64,000 nucleotides of DNA from Mycobacterium sp. 236(2023) (GCF_029623955.1 NZ_JARSBP010000004.1:310001-374000), one strand, 5' to 3'; shown: positions 36,051-51,000, counted from the stretch's first letter. Numbers and translations are program-made. Notes: generated by a model from the letters alone, not told the origin.

Positions 36051-39000
36051 CAGCGTCGGGCGATTCGAGGTCGTCTGCGCCGGCTCTCCTGCGATATGGG
36101 CCGCCAGCTCCACCACGGTCGGGTGGTCGAACACGTCGCGCAGCGACAACTCGGCGCCCAGTGCCGTCCGGATCCCGTTGATGAGTTTGATGCTCGACAG
36201 GGAATGGCCACCGAGGGCGAAGAAGTCGGCGTCGACGCCGGTCACCTCGAGACCGAGGATGTCGGAGAACAGTGCACACACGGCGTGCTCCCTGCTTGAT
36301 TCCGGGGCCCTCCCGGAGTCCTGGACGTCGGACGCGGCGACGTCGGGCAGCGCCCGCACGTTGAGCTTCCCGTTGTCCGTCAACGGCAATCGGTCGAGGA
36401 CGCCGATGGCCGACGGCACCATATACGCCGGCAGCACGGTTTTCAGGTGGCCGCGCAGTTCGTCGACGAGATCGCCGGGGTCGGTCGAGGTCGGGACGAT
36501 GAAACCGACGAGGCGGTGACCGCCTGCGGTGCTCGGGTCGGGCCGGGCGATCACCGCGGCCTGCGCGACCGACGGATGCGCGGTGATCGCGGATTCGATG
36601 TCGCCCAATTCCACGCGGTAACCGCGGATCTTCACCTGGTCATCGGACCGGCCCAGGAACTCGAGATTGCCATCGGGCCTGCGGATGACGACGTCGCCCG
36701 TGCGGTACATGCGGGCATCGACGTCGGCATCCGGTATCGCGAACGGGTCTGCGACGAACCGGCCCGCTGTCAGGGCGGGCTGGCCGAGGTAGCCCTGGGC
36801 AAGTCCGGCACCCGCGATGTAGAGCTCACCGGCGGTTCCATCCGGAACGGGGCGCAGCCAGCCGTCGAGGATGTGTGCCGTGGTGTTCCAGATCGGTTGT
36901 CCCACGGTCGGAGTGGCGCTGTCATCGGTGCCGCCGCCGAGTGTGTTGATGGTGTACTCGGTGGGTCCGTACAGGTTGTAGCCGTAGGTGGTGTCACTGT
37001 CACGCAACCGGTTCCACACCGCGGCGGACACGGCTTCGCCGCCCAGGAGCACGAGCACCGGCGGGTGCCCGGCCTCTTCGAGCAGTCCCTGCTCGAAGAG
37101 CACCGCGGCATAGGTGGGGGTCACGTTGATGACGTCGACGCGGTGTTCGTGGCAGTACGCGACGAGCGCTTCGGCGTCGCGACGAAGGTCCTCGTCGCAG
37201 ATGTGCACCTCGTGGCCTTCGATGAGCCACAGCAGCTCCTCCCACGACATGTCGAAGGAGAAGGACACGGTGTGGGCGATACGCAGGCGACGACCACCGG
37301 CTTTCGCGATGGCCGGCGCGAAGATGGCCTCGCGGTGGTTCAGGTGCATGTTGGTCAGTCCGCGGTGCGGCGTGACGACGCCTTTGGGCCTGCCCGTCGA
37401 GCCGGACGTGTAGATGACATAGGCAGGCTCCGCGCTGCCCGGGCTGTAACCATCCCAGTCTGACCGCGCTGCAGCGCATTCCGCGGTGGTCGCGGGGTCG
37501 TCGAGGACGGTCAGCGGGCAGTCGGGCGGGACGAGCGCAGCGATGCGTTCGGACACCGCGCGGGCGGTGAGCACACCGACGGGACCCGCGTCCTCGAGCA
37601 TGACGGCGAGCCGGTCGTCGGGGTAGTCGAGTTCCAACGGCAGGTAGGCGGCACCGGCGCGCAGTACGGCGAACAGCGCGATCACGGCATCGATGGAGCG
37701 CGGGATCGCCAGCGCAACAGTGCATCCCGGCCCGATGCCGCGGCCGCGCAGCGTCCACGCGAGCTGGTTGACCCGGGTCTGGAGATCGCCGTAGCCGATG
37801 GTGGCCTGACCGCACACCATCGCGGTGAGGTCCGGCGATAGCGCGGCGCGTTCGGCCAGTAGATCTGTCACCGTCTGCGGTGGGAGAGCGTGACGTGTCG
37901 CGGTGCCGAGTGCTTCCAGGCCGGACTGTTCGGCGGGCAGGATCAGCGGCGTATTGCCGAGCGGATCGCTGTCGTCGCTGGCCGCCAGATGCAGCAGTAC
38001 CTGCTGTAGCCGCGCCAGCAGCCGTTCGGCTCGGGCGCGTTCGACCACGTCGGGGCGGTATTCGAGCTTGACCCACAACCGTTTTCCCGGTGAGGCCACC
38101 CAGGTGAGCGGGTAGTGCGAGGCATCGATCGAATCGTGGCCGACGATCCCGTGCTCGGTTTCCATGTCGGTGAACGTGTCGTCGTCGAGGAAGTTCTGCA
38201 GTACGTACAGGCTGTCGAAGAGCGGACTGCCTCCGGCGAGCAGGCCGTTGTCGCGGTCGCCGGCGATCACTGCGCGCTGGATGTCGCCCAGACCCAGGTA
38301 CTCGTGATCCATCAGCTCGAGGCGGTCGTTCTGCACCGCCCGCATCGTGTCGGCCGCCGAACGCCGGGCATGTAGTCGAACCCGGGTCGGCACCGTGTTG
38401 AGGAACAAGCCGATGACGTCGTCGATACCGTCGATGTCCGTCGGCCGTCCAGCCACGGTAGACCCGAAAACCACGTCGTCGCTGCCGGTTTCATAGCCGA
38501 TCACCAGCGCCAGCGAGGTCGAGATGAGGGCGTTGAGGGTCACTCCGCACACGCGGGCACGCTGGGTCAGTGCCACCGTCTCGTCGTCGGTGAGCATGAA
38601 CTCCAGGCGTAGCGCCAGCGCCGGCTCGGTGCCGACCGCGGCGGGCACCAACAGCGACGGTGCCGTGAGGCCGGAGAGTGCGTCTGCCCACCGACCGGCC
38701 GACGCGGCGGTGTCCCGCCCGCGCAGCCATCGCAGATAGTCGGTGAACTGGGCGTGTGGCGCGGGCAGATCGACGGGTTCACCGCGCCGCGCAGCGGTGT
38801 AGTGCGCAAACAGTTCACGGAGCAGTTGCTCACGTGACCAGCCGTCCAGCAGCAGGAAGTGATAGCTGAAGATCAACCGGTCGACGGTGTCGGTACGCAC
38901 CACCGTGAACCGCGCCAACGGCGGATCGGACAGGTCGAAGGTTCGCAGCCGGTCGTCGTCGGTGAGCTGCTGCAGCCGCGCGGCGACCTCGTTCTCGGGC

Positions 39001-42000
39001 AGTCCGGTCAGGTCGACGACCTCGGGTTCGCACACCGGATCCGCGACGATCGCGGCCACCGGCGCCGGGACGTCATCGGCCCAGAACGCCGACCGCAGCA
39101 CCGGGTTGCGGCGCATCACCGCCGAGTAGGCGCTACGCAACGCATCGACATCCACAGATTCGGCGAAGTCGAACACGTTCTGGACGATGTACACGGCCGC
39201 GGGGGAGTACCGGGCCTGGAAGTAGACGCCCTCCTGCAGTGGCGACAGCGGCCAGATCGTCTCCACGGGCGCAGTAACCGCCGCGAGGACGGCTTCGATC
39301 TGCTGCTGGGTCAGCGACACCAGCGGTAGATCCGACGGAGTCAGCACCGACGACGCGGGCTTGCCCGTGACGTCGGCGAAGTCGCGCAGCACAGCAGCCC
39401 AATGGCCGGCGAGCTGCTCGACGGCGTCCTGGGTCAGTTCACCGGCCGATTCGCCGTCTGCGTAGGTGAACACGGCGCGCAGCCGTGGTCCGTCCGCGGT
39501 GTCGTCGCAATGGGCGTTGATCTCGAGCAGATACGGTGTCCCCAGGTCGGGATCGGGTGCCGTCCGCAGCATCGGCTCCTCGGGGGCCGTCTGCCAGTCC
39601 CCGTCACCGCCGGAGCTCCACCTGCCGAGGTAGTTGAACAACACCTGCGGGGCCGGCATCCGCGCGAGCGCCGCGGCGGTCCGTGAATTGCAGTAGCGCA
39701 GTTGGCCGAAGCCGACACCACCGTCGGGCACCGCCCGCAGCGTCTCCTTGACTGTCGCGAGCGCGGTGACCATGTCGTCCGAACTGACCGTGCCGTCTGA
39801 ACCGAGAGTGTCGTCAGAACCGAGCGCGTCGAGACGCACCGGTGCGATCGCGGTGAACCAGCCGACCGTCCGGGACAGATCGAGCGCGTCGCCCCAGCGG
39901 TCCCGCCCGTGGCGTTCCAGGTCGAGCACGAGCGGAGCATCCGCCGATCCGCCGCGTGCAGCCCGCCACCGTCCCACGGCGAGATGCAGTGCGGTGACCA
40001 ATGTCTCGGTGATGTCGGCATTGGCCATCGCCGGAACGGATGTCAGCAACGGCGCGGTCTCGTCGACCGTGAGTGCGATCTCGTGCTCACGGGTGGCGCC
40101 GACGGTCAGGCCGATCGCGACGGACGACGGGTCGAGCTCACCGCCGGGCGCGAGTGTGGTTGTCCAGTGCTCGAATTCGGCGAGCCTGGCGGCCTGCTGC
40201 GCATTCTCGTTGACCGCGCGGGCGTACGACCGGTACGACGTCGGCACCGCGGGAATCGTCGGAGCCCGACCCGACCGGGCCTGCACGCACGCCTCGCTGA
40301 GATCGTCGATCAGGATCCGCCACGACACTGCGTCGACGGCGAGGTGGTGCACGACAAGAAGCAGCCTGCCCTGGTCGGCAGTGCCGCGGTCGAACCAGAC
40401 AGCCCGCAGGACGTGGCCCGCCTCCGGATCGAGACGGTCGGCGGCGGCATCGGAATGCTGGGCGATCGCCTCGGCCAGCTCATCGTCACCGAATCGGCTT
40501 GCGTCCACCCGGGTGACGGAAACCGGTTGTTCGGCTACGGTTTCCAGCGTCCACAGTGTGGGCACCGGTCGCACCAGCCGCAGCCGGAGGGCGTCGTGGC
40601 GGCCGACCACGGCCGCGATCGCGGCATCGAGATGGCCGGCCTGCAGACCGGCGGGCGTCAACAGCAGCTCGGCCTGGTTGAACCGGCGGATCGAGCCACC
40701 GAGTTCGGCGAGCCGCAACACGATCGGAGTCGGAGGCAGTTCGCCGGGTTCGGCTGCCGGTTCCTGGGTGGGAGCAACCGGTGTAGCCGGAGCCGCTGCG
40801 ATTTCTGCCAGCGCGGAAGGTGTCCGCGCGACGAAGACGTTCTGAGGGGTGAACTGCAGACCCACCCGCCGGGCACGGTTGACCAACTGAATGGCGACGA
40901 TGCTGTCGCCGCCCAGCGTGAAGAAGTCGTCATCGACTCCGACAGGGGCGTGCAGGATCTCACTGCACAGCGCCGCGATCTGGGCGGCGGTATCGGAGCC
41001 GGCAGGTGCGGGGTGTGGTTCGTTCGCGAGGGTGACCGTAGGGTCGGGCAGCTTGGTGCGGTCGAGCTTGCCGTTGACGGTCAACGGCAACTCCGCCAGC
41101 GGCACGAACGACGACGGCACCATGTAGTCGGGCAGCCGTTCGGCGAGGACGGCGCGAATCTTGCCGATGTCGAGCGCATCAGCTGCAACCAGATATCCGA
41201 CCAAGGTCGTGCGGCCGTTGTCGTCGGTCTGCACGGACGCGGCCGCGTTGCTCACACCGTCGAGCGCCGCGAGCGCGGATTCGACCTCGCCGAGTTCGAT
41301 GCGGTAGCCGCGGACCTTGACCTGCTGATCGGAGCGGCCGACGTAGACGAGTTCGCCGTCATGGGTCCACATCGCGGTGTCGCCACTGCGGTAGAGACGT
41401 TCGCCGTTGGCGTCGAACGGATTCGCGACGAAGCGCGCCGCGGTCAGTCCGGGCCTGCCCACGTAACCGCGCGCCACCTGGCCACCCGCGATGTACATCT
41501 CGCCGACCACGCCGGCGGGGACCGGACGCAGCTGCCGGTCGAGCAGATGGATACGCAGTCCGGGGAGCGGGCCACCGACCACGCTGCGGCGGTCACCCGC
41601 CGCGTCGGCCGCGGACAACGGGCGGTGGGAGACGTGTACGCACGTCTCGGTGATGCCGTACATGTTGACCAGCAGCGGTGCGTCGGGCCCGTCGCCGTGG
41701 CGCTCGTACCAGCCGGTCAGCCGACCGGGATCCAATGCCTCCCCGCCGAATACGACGTAGCGCAGTGACAGCGCCGGTTGGATGCGTCGGTCGGCCCCGA
41801 TCAGCGGGTAGAACGCCGACGGGGTCTGGTTGAGCACCGTCACCCGCTCGGTCTCGAGCAGTCTCGCGAACCGTTCGGGGTCGCGGGCGTCGGCTCCGTC
41901 GACGATCACGAGCCTGCCACCGTGCACCAGGGCGCCCCACAGCTCCCATACCGAGAAGTCGAAGGCCGCCGAATGGAACATCGTCCACACGTCGTCAGGG

Positions 42001-45000
42001 CGGAAGTCGAAACGTTCGGCGGCACTGTCGAACAGGGCCGCGACGTTGCGGTGGCTCACCGCGACACCCTTGGGTGCGCCGGTGGACCCCGAGGTGTAGA
42101 TGATGTAGGCGGCATCGTCGGGGTGGGCAGCCGGAAGCGCAGACATTACTGAATGCTGCTGTGCAGCAACAGATATCAGCATCTCAGGAGCGGACACTCC
42201 CGGTAAGCGATCGGCGCGGTCGGTCAGCACGCACAACGGCGCGGAGTCGTTGACGATGTGGCTCAGCCGGGCGGCGGGAGAGTCGATGTCGAGCGGCACG
42301 TAGGTGGCGCCGGCCTTGATGACGGCGAGGAGGCCGACGACGAGATCCGTCGACCGCGGAAGCGCGACGGCGACCCGGGACCCTGGCGCAACCCCCGACG
42401 CGGCCAGGGCGCGGGCGAGCGCTGTGGCACGTTCGTCGAGTTCGGCGTACGTCAGCGTCTGGGTGCCCGCGGTGACGGCGACGGCACCCGGGTTCCGCTG
42501 TGCCGCGGTCGCGAACGCCTGGGCGAGGGTGCGGGCCGGGCCGGGCCGCGACAGTGAATCGGCGGTGAACCGGCGCTCAGCCTCGGTGCGCACGTCGAGC
42601 GCGCCGACCGCGGCCTCGGGCCGTTCGACGAAGGCAGCCAGAATCTGCTCGATCCGTTCGGCGTGCCGGCCCGCCTCGGCTTCGCTGACGACGGTGGCGT
42701 CGTACTTGATCTCGACGGTCAGCTGCTCGTCGAGATAGGCGACGAAGGCAACCGGATAGTGCGGTGCATCGGTGCCGGTGAACCCCTCGAACGTCAGGGT
42801 GCGGCCATCCTGGTGTTCCCCGGTCGCCGGGAAGTTCTCGACGACCACCATCGTGTCGAAGAATTCTCGTACGCCGGCCAGGCGCGCCAACTCGGCCAGC
42901 CCCACCTGTTGGGCATCCAGCAGTGCGCTCTGCTGCTCCTGCAGTTCGGCGAACGCGGTGGCGATGGTGGTCCGAGCGTCCCATGTCATCGGTACTGGGA
43001 CGGTGTTGATGAGCAGCCCGACAACGGATTCGACGCCGGTGAGGTCTCCGCCGCGGCCTGACACCGTGGATCCGAAGACCACCCGCGTCCTGTCGAGCAG
43101 CCTGCCCAGCAGCAGTCCCCACGCCCCGTGCAGCGCCGTCGACACCGTGATCCCGCGCTCACGCGACAGTCGCGTCAGCGATGAGGTCAGGTCGGCAGAC
43201 AACCGCCGGACATGGCTGCGGTGCTCTCCGACCTCGTGGGCAATTTCTCCGTAGAGCAGAGATGGTTCAGCGTCTTCCAGTGCGGCCGACCACGCGTGCC
43301 GAGCAGCCTCCCGGTCTCCGCTGAACACCGATTCGATGTGGTCGCGCAACGTGGCGGTGATGGCTGGGGCATCCGTGTCGTTGTATTCGGCGACGATGTC
43401 GTTGAAGATCACCGGATACGACCAGCCGTCGGCGATGATGTGGTGCATCGTCTGGATGAGCCGGTGCTCGTTGTCGTTGAGAGACACGAGCGTGTAGCGG
43501 ACCAGCGGGGCGTCGGCGAGGTCGAACGTCCGCGAGAGTTGTTGATGTGCAACGGTGTCCAGCGGTCCATCCGAAATCTCGAATTCGACACGGGTGTGCG
43601 CCCAGATCACCTGCGCCACCGTGCCGTCCTCGAGTTCGCGGAAGCTGGCCCGCAGCGCCTGGTGCCGGGCCACCACGGCGTCGATGCTTGCGCGCAGCAC
43701 GTCGACGTCGAGCGCTCCGGACAGCGTGGCGATCTGCTGGACCTGATAGGTGTCCACGCCCTCGCCGTACACGCTGTGGAAATACATCCCCTCCTGCAAC
43801 GGCAGCAGCGGCAGCACGTCCTCGACCGGGCCCGTCCGAACCAGCGCGTCCACATCGGCCTGCGTGAGGCGGACGAGCGGGTAATCAGACGGTGTGTGAC
43901 CCGTCAAGGCGTCGCAGCGGGTCAGCGCTTCCAACGCGTCGCGCCACAGCCCGGCGAGTTCCTCGACGTCGGCTTCGTCGAACAGGCCTTCCGGCCATGC
44001 CAGCGTCGCGGTCAGCACGGCCCCGCCCGGTCCGTCTTCGGCCAGCGCGTTGATCTCGAGAGCGCCGGCAGGGTTGGTGGGGTCGACACCCTCTCGGAGA
44101 GCGCCGATTCCGGCGACGGGCTCCCATGCGCGGCCCGATCCGCCCGCGAACCGACCCAGATAGTTGAACAGGATCTGCGGTGCCTGACCGCGTACCGGCG
44201 CGGCGCCGTCCACATAGCGCAGCACGCCATAGCCCAGGCCGCGGTTCGGCACCGCGCGCAGCTGGTCCTTGGTCGACTTGACCGCGGCCGCCAAGGCCGG
44301 CCCGGCGGCGATGACGTCGTCCCACTCCAGCATCCCGGGATCGACGCGCACCGGATAGATCGACGTGAACCAGCCGACGGTGCGGGACAGATCCAGTGCG
44401 CCCGGTACCAGCTCTGCTTCGCGACCGTGTCCTTCGAGGTTGAGGAGTACGGCGCCGGACCCCGAGTCGCGCCACTTTGCGAGCGCGAGAGCAAAACTCG
44501 ACAGCAGGACGTCGTTGATACCACCGTGGAACGCTGCAGGCACTGCGGACAGCAGCGGTCCGCTGACCTCGGCGGGAAATGAGATCGTCAGGTTGCGAAC
44601 GGTTTCCGCGGTGTCGACTGCCGGATCGAGTGCGCGGCGGCCCAGATCGGGGTCGGGGGTCGACAGGATGTCGTTCCAATACGGCGCTTCGGAGGTGAAC
44701 CGATCGGTCGTCGTGATGGCGTCGGCCCACGTCCGGAACGACGTGGCGACGTCGTCGAGCCGGGCCGACCGCCCGGCGGTGACTTCGCGCCACGCACGCG
44801 CGAGATCTTCGGTCAGGATCCTCCAGGACACTCCGTCGATCACCAGGTGGTGGATGACGAGCAGCAATTGCCCTGTGGCGCCGGGGGTGTCATACCAGAC
44901 CGCCTGCAGCATGGTGCCGTCGGCGGGGACGAGCCGGGCCGCCGCGGCTGCCGTCACCGCGTCGACGTCGGGCTCGGTCAGCGCGCCCTCGACGCGCGTC

Positions 45001-48000
45001 AGTGCCGGCGCCGTGGCCGAGGCGGACTCGGGAACGGTGAGCGTCCAGCCGCCGGGTGTCTCGTCGAGCGTCGCCCTCAGCATGGGATGGGCGACCAGCA
45101 GCGCGCCGAGCAGATCGGCCAGCTGCTGCTCGGTGATGCCTGCAGGTGTGCCGACGACCATCGACTGATAGAAGTTGGCCAGCGGGGTGGCGGCCTGCAC
45201 TGTCTCGGCCAGCATCGGGGTGGGGGAGACAGTGCCGACGCCGGTGTCCGGTCCTGTGGACGCGTCCTGCCCAGTCAGTTCGGCGACCGCGGCCAGGGCC
45301 GCGACGGTCCGACGTCGGAAGATGTCGCGAGGGGTGATGTGCAGCCCGGCCTTCCTGGCCCTGCCGCAGACCGCGATCGACGAGATGCTGTCGCCGCCGA
45401 GGCTGAAGAAGTCGTCGTCGACGCCGACGCCGGCGATGTCCAGAACAGTCGAGATGATGCCCAGCAGAAGCGATTCGCGCTCACCGCGCGGTGCGCGCGT
45501 CTGCCCCGCGGTGGCGGCGACGGGCTCCGGCAGAGCAGACACGTCCAGCTTGCCGTTGATGGTCAGCGGCAGCTCGGAGACGACGCCGTAGCGTGTCGGC
45601 ACCATGTACGACGGAAGTTTGGCCGCCAGATGGTCACGCAAGGTGGTGATGAACTCAGCGTTGTCGGTGACCTCGTGTGCTGGAATGACGTAGGCGGCAA
45701 GTGACTTCACGGGTGGGGTGCCCGACCCCGACCTGACGACGACTGCGCAACGGCCGACGCCGTCAGCGCCCGCAAGCACCGATTCGACCTCCCCGAGTTC
45801 GACCCGGTAGCCACGGATCTTCACCTGGTCGTCGGCGCGGCCGAGGTAGTCGAGGATTCCAGGTTCACCGGTCGAGTCGCGGCGGCGCACCAGGTCGCCG
45901 GTGCGGTACATACGGCCGCCGGAGACGAACGGGTCGGCCACCATGGCGGCTGATGTCAGGCCGGGCCGGCGGTGATAGCCGCGCGCCAGACCGGCGCCGG
46001 CGATGTACAGCTCGCCGACGGCGCCATCAGGTACCGGGCGCAGCGCGGCGTCCAGAATGTACCCGCGGGTGTTCCAGATCGGCGCTCCGACAGTGGCGGT
46101 CGTGCTGTCGTCGGTGCCACCACCGAGTGTGTTGATCGTGTATTCGGTGGGGCCGTACAGGTTGTAGCCGACGGTGTCGGGGTGATCGCGCAGTACCGTC
46201 CAGACGTGCTCGCTGACGGCCTCACCGCCGAGTAGCACCAAGGCCGGCGTGTGCCCGTCGAGCAGGCCGGCGTCGAGGAGGTGGTGCGCATAGGTCGGCG
46301 TCACGTTGATCACGTCGATGTGGTGGGTGTGGCAGTACTCGACCAGGGCGGGCGCGTCGCGGCGCAGCTCCTCGTCGCAGACATGCACCTGGTGTCCTTC
46401 GACGAGCCAGAACAGTTCTTCCCAGGACATGTCGAAGGAGAACGACACGGTGTGGGCGATATTGAGTGTGTCCGAGTGCGTGTTGCGACCCGCGGCCCGC
46501 GCGACGGTAGGGGCGAAGATCGCCTCGCGGTGGTTGAAGTACATGTTGGTCAGGCCCGCATAGCCGGTGAGCACACCCTTGGGCGTGCCGGTCGATCCCG
46601 ACGTGTAGATCAGGTACGCGGGGTGCTGCAGCCGCTCGGCCCCCGACGCGAACGCACCGAGCTCGGCCTCGGTCAGCGGTGTGGACGCAGTCGTCGCAAT
46701 CGTCTCGCGGGTCGCCGGATCGTCGATCGAGACGACCGTGGCGTCGTGTTCCCGACCGCATTCGGCCAGTTCCGTGTTGGCTGCGGTGGTGAGAAGCAAC
46801 GCCGGACCGGCGTCGACGATGATGGTCCGTAGCCGCTCGATCGGTAGATCCAGCTCCAGCGGCAGGTACGCCGCCCCGGCGCGCAGCACCGCGAACAGTG
46901 CGACCACCATGTCGATGGAACGCGGAAGGGCGAGTGCCACAAACGTTTCCGGCCTGGCGCCGTTGTTTCTCAGGTGGCGCGCCAGCTGTGACACCCGGTC
47001 GTCGAATTCTCGGTAGGTCAGCCGCTCTGTGCCATAGACGAGCGCGACGTCGTCGGGGTGCGCATCGGCCTGCCGTGCCAGCAGTTCGGCGACCGTGACC
47101 GGCTCGACGGGACGCCCGGTCGCCGACCAGCGCCGCTCCAGCGCGTCGGCACGGTCGCGGTCCGTCAGCGGGATACCGCCGAGCTCGGTGTCGGGTACTT
47201 GCGCCAGCATCGTCAGCACGGCGAGCAGCTGCGACACCATCTCGTGTGCGCGGCGGTCACCGATCACGCGGTGTTCGAGTTTGACCGTCAGTTCCCGGCC
47301 GGGTGTCAGCACCCAGGTGAGGGGGAAGTGGGTGGTGTCGTGATACTCGACACCGACGATGCCGTGCTCGGATTCCAGATCGGTGAAGGTGTCGTCGCCG
47401 AGGAAGTTCTGGAGTACGAGCAGTGAATCGAACAGTGCGGCAGCGGTTTCCCCGTGTGCGCGCTGGATCTGACCGAGACCGAGGTGGTCGTGGCGCATCA
47501 TTGACACCCGTTGGTCGCTGATGGCTTTGACGGTGTGGGCGGCGGACCTCCCGGGTGACAGATCGACACGCACGGGCACGGTGTTGAGGAACAACCCGAT
47601 CGTCTCGTCGATGCCGACGACTTCACCGGGACGGCCTGCGACGGTCGTGCCGATCACGGCGTCGGAGGTTCCGGCGTGGTAGCCGGTGACCAATGCAACC
47701 GCGGCGGTGATCACCGAGTTCAGGGTGACGCCGAGTTCGGTTGCCGTGGTGTGAAGTTGCCGTGTGGTCTGCTCGGGTAGCTGGACGACGATGCGCCCCG
47801 GTTCGGTGCCGGCGAAGGCGTCGGGATGGCCCGGGGCGACGCCGCTGGCCAGAGTGGGTCCGGCCAGGCCTGCGAGCAGCGCGCGCCAAGCGTCGCCGGC
47901 CTCTGCCTCCCCGATGGCGTCGATCCAGTGCAGGTACCGGGTGACGACCTCACCGTGCGGCTCGATCGCGCCGGTCTCGCCGTCGGAACCGTAGAGCGAG

Positions 48001-51000
48001 AACAACTCTCGAAGCACCAGCTCGCGGGACCAGCCGTCGAACAACAGGAAGTGGTAGGTCAGCAGGATGCGATCGCGGCCCTCGGGCAGCCGGATCACGC
48101 TCAGTCGGAGCAGTGGCGGATGCGCGATGTCGAACGGCGTGACACGGTCGGCATCGGCAACACGCGCCACGGCGCTCCCGAGATCGTCGGTGTGCGCGCT
48201 GAGGTCGACGACGGTGATCGCCGACGGCGGGTCGGCAACGACGACCTGGACGAGGCCGGTGGCGTCAGGTGCCGGGTCGTCCTCGACATGTTCGACCGTG
48301 CGGAAACCTGCCCGCAGTTGCGGGTGGCGACGGAGCATGGCGGTGAACGCGCGCTGCATCCCGTCCACATCCACGGGGCGGTCGAAGTCGAAGGTGTTCT
48401 GCGCGACGTAGGTTGCGCTGGCGGAGTCGTCGAGGGTGCTCTGGTAGTAGACGCCCTGCTGCAGCGGCGACATGGCCCAGATGTCCTCGACGGCCTCGGC
48501 ATCGGTGATCTGCCGCAGTGTCTCGTCGGACAGTGTGACGGTGCTGAAGCGCGTCGCTGTCTCGTGTTCGTCATGGGGTTCCTGCGCGCGGTCGGCGAGT
48601 GCCGCCACACCGATGGCGCTGCGCCCGCGGAAAACATCCTCGGTCGCCACGTGCAGACCGAGCCGTGCCAGCCGGCTCGTGACCCGGATCGCGGAGATGC
48701 TGTCACCGCCATTGGCGAAGAAGTCGGCGCCGGCGCTGAGCACATCGACGCCGAGCACGTCGGCCATCACATCGAGGACGGCTTGCTGGTGTTCGTCGGC
48801 CGCAGCGATGACCGCGGCACCGGTGGCGGGCGGCCCGGCCACCATTCGGCGCAGCACCGCCAAGTCGCGTTTGCCGTTGGGCAACAACGGGATCGAGTCG
48901 ACGACAGTCAGAGTAGAGGGGACCAGGTGCCGCGGCAGTTCGGCCGCGATCTCCGACAGCAGATCGCCCTGGGCGGCACCGTCGGTGACGACGGCAGCGG
49001 TCAGGCGGGATCCGTCGGCGACGACGCAGGCCTCGAGGACGCCCGGCCTTCGGCGCAACGCGGCCTCGATCTCGGCGGGCTCGACGCGGTGGCCGTTGAC
49101 CTTGAGCTGTTCATCCGAGCGGCCCGCGAAGACGACGCGGCCGTCGGGCAGTCGGGCGCCGAGATCACCGGTGCGGTACATCCGCTGCCCATCGGGGGCG
49201 GCGACGAAACGGGTGGCGGTCTGGCCCGGCCGGCGCAGGTATCCGCGGGCCAATTGGGCTCCGCTGACGTAGATCTCGCCGATGACGCCGACGGGAAGAT
49301 CGGTGAGGCCGTGGCCCAGGATCCGGATACCGGTACCTGGTACCGCGGTGCCCAGCGTGATCACGTCCGGGTGCTGGACCCCGGTCAGGACGTCGCCGGT
49401 CACCTCGGACGAGCCGTACGAGTTCACGACGTCGGCGCCCGGGCATGCGGTGCGCAATGCGGAGAGGTGTTCCGACGTGAGGGCCTCGCCGCTGACGATC
49501 CAGCGCTGGAGCGCACCAACTTGCGCGGTGTTCTCCTCGGCCAGCGCCGCGGCCAACGACGGAATGGCGACGAGCTGGCCTACTCCGTGGTCGGTGATCA
49601 GCGCCGCGAGGCGGCGACCGTCGCGCACGGCGTCGTCGCCGGCCAGTACGGTGACGGCGCCGGCCGCCAAGCCGGCCAGCAACTCGGTGGTGCCGTCGAT
49701 GAACGACAGTGAGCTTTTCGCCAACCGAACCTCGGCCGGCCAGTCCGCGACGGCCCAGGCGAGCCGGTTCGCCAGTGCGCCATGGGTTCCCACCACAGCT
49801 TTGGGCTCACCGGTCGATCCCGAGGTGTAGAGCACAGACACCGCGTCGAGCGGGTCGACGGTGACGGGGACGAACGCTGGACCGGAGATGTCCGCACTGT
49901 CGGCGTCGACCATAACGGTGCCTTCGGCGATCTCGGAAAGCCGTTCACGCCCCCGCTCGTCGACCAGCACGGCACGCGGCCGGGCGTGGCCGAGCATGAA
50001 GTCGATCCGCGCCCGCGGATACGACAGGTCCACGGGCAGGTAGGCGGCGCCGGTCAGCACGACGGCCCACAGGCCGGCCACCAGGTCTGTTGACCGCGAC
50101 ATACCGAGCGCAACCACGTCACCCCGCCGCACGCCGGCATCGACGAGACGATGGGCCAGCGCGGCGGCGCGAGCCTCGAGCTCGGCGAACGTGAGGGATC
50201 CCGTGTCGGACACCAGCGCGGTGGTATCCCGATGGGCGGCGATCGCATCGCCGATCAGTGCCGTGACCGTGCCACCGGAAACCGGCTGGACGGCAACGGG
50301 TTCGGCGAGGCGAATACTTCCGCACGGCATTTCGGGTGTTTCGGTGATCGCGGTGAGCACGTCGGCGAACGCCTGAGCGACTGTGTCGGCGTAATCATCC
50401 GACACGCGCTCGCGGTCGTTGGTCACGGTGACGGAGATCGAGTCTCTGACGGTGATCATCGCGGTCAGCGGATAGTGCGGGGCCTCGACCACGCTGATGT
50501 CGCCCAGGTGCAGCTCACCTGCGGAATGCGCGGTGGCACCGAGGTTTTCGATGACCACCAGCGAGTCGAACAGCTCGTCGACACCCGCGATCCTGTGGGC
50601 TTCAGTCAGCGGCAGGTGGTGGTGATCGAGCAGTGTTGACTCCGTCGCGGCGAGCTTGGCCGCCACGGTGGTGGCGGCATCGCCTTGCGCCCAGCTCATC
50701 CGCAGCGCGAGGGTGTTGACCAGCAGGCCGACCATCGTGTCGATGCCGTTCAGTTCGCCGCCGCGGCCGGAGACGACGGTGCCGAACAGGACATCGTCGC
50801 GGCCCGTCAGTGAGCCGACGGTCAACCCCCACGCCGTGTGCAGCATGGTGCTGACGGTCACGCCCGCGCTCGCGGCCACGGTGGCGACCGTGGCGCGGTC
50901 GGTCAGAGTGGCGGTCCTGCGGCCGAAGCCGCGTCGCTCGGGGCGGCTGATCTGTATCCCGTCGGAGGCCGCGAGGCGCGTCGGCCCGTCGATGCCGGCG

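Noticed and set aside
40800..40960. E4 motif HHLAVDA taken as an inactivating change
   Set aside because: The E-domain motif allows variation at this position (HHxxxDxVSW), and the other E motifs are intact.
39900..41770. 619-codon plus-strand frame inside the NRPS
   Set aside because: Same reason; no SD and no similarity.
46000..49800. Long plus-strand frames inside the NRPS region
   Set aside because: Antisense shadows of the NRPS; composition rich in Arg/Gly/Val/Asp without domains.
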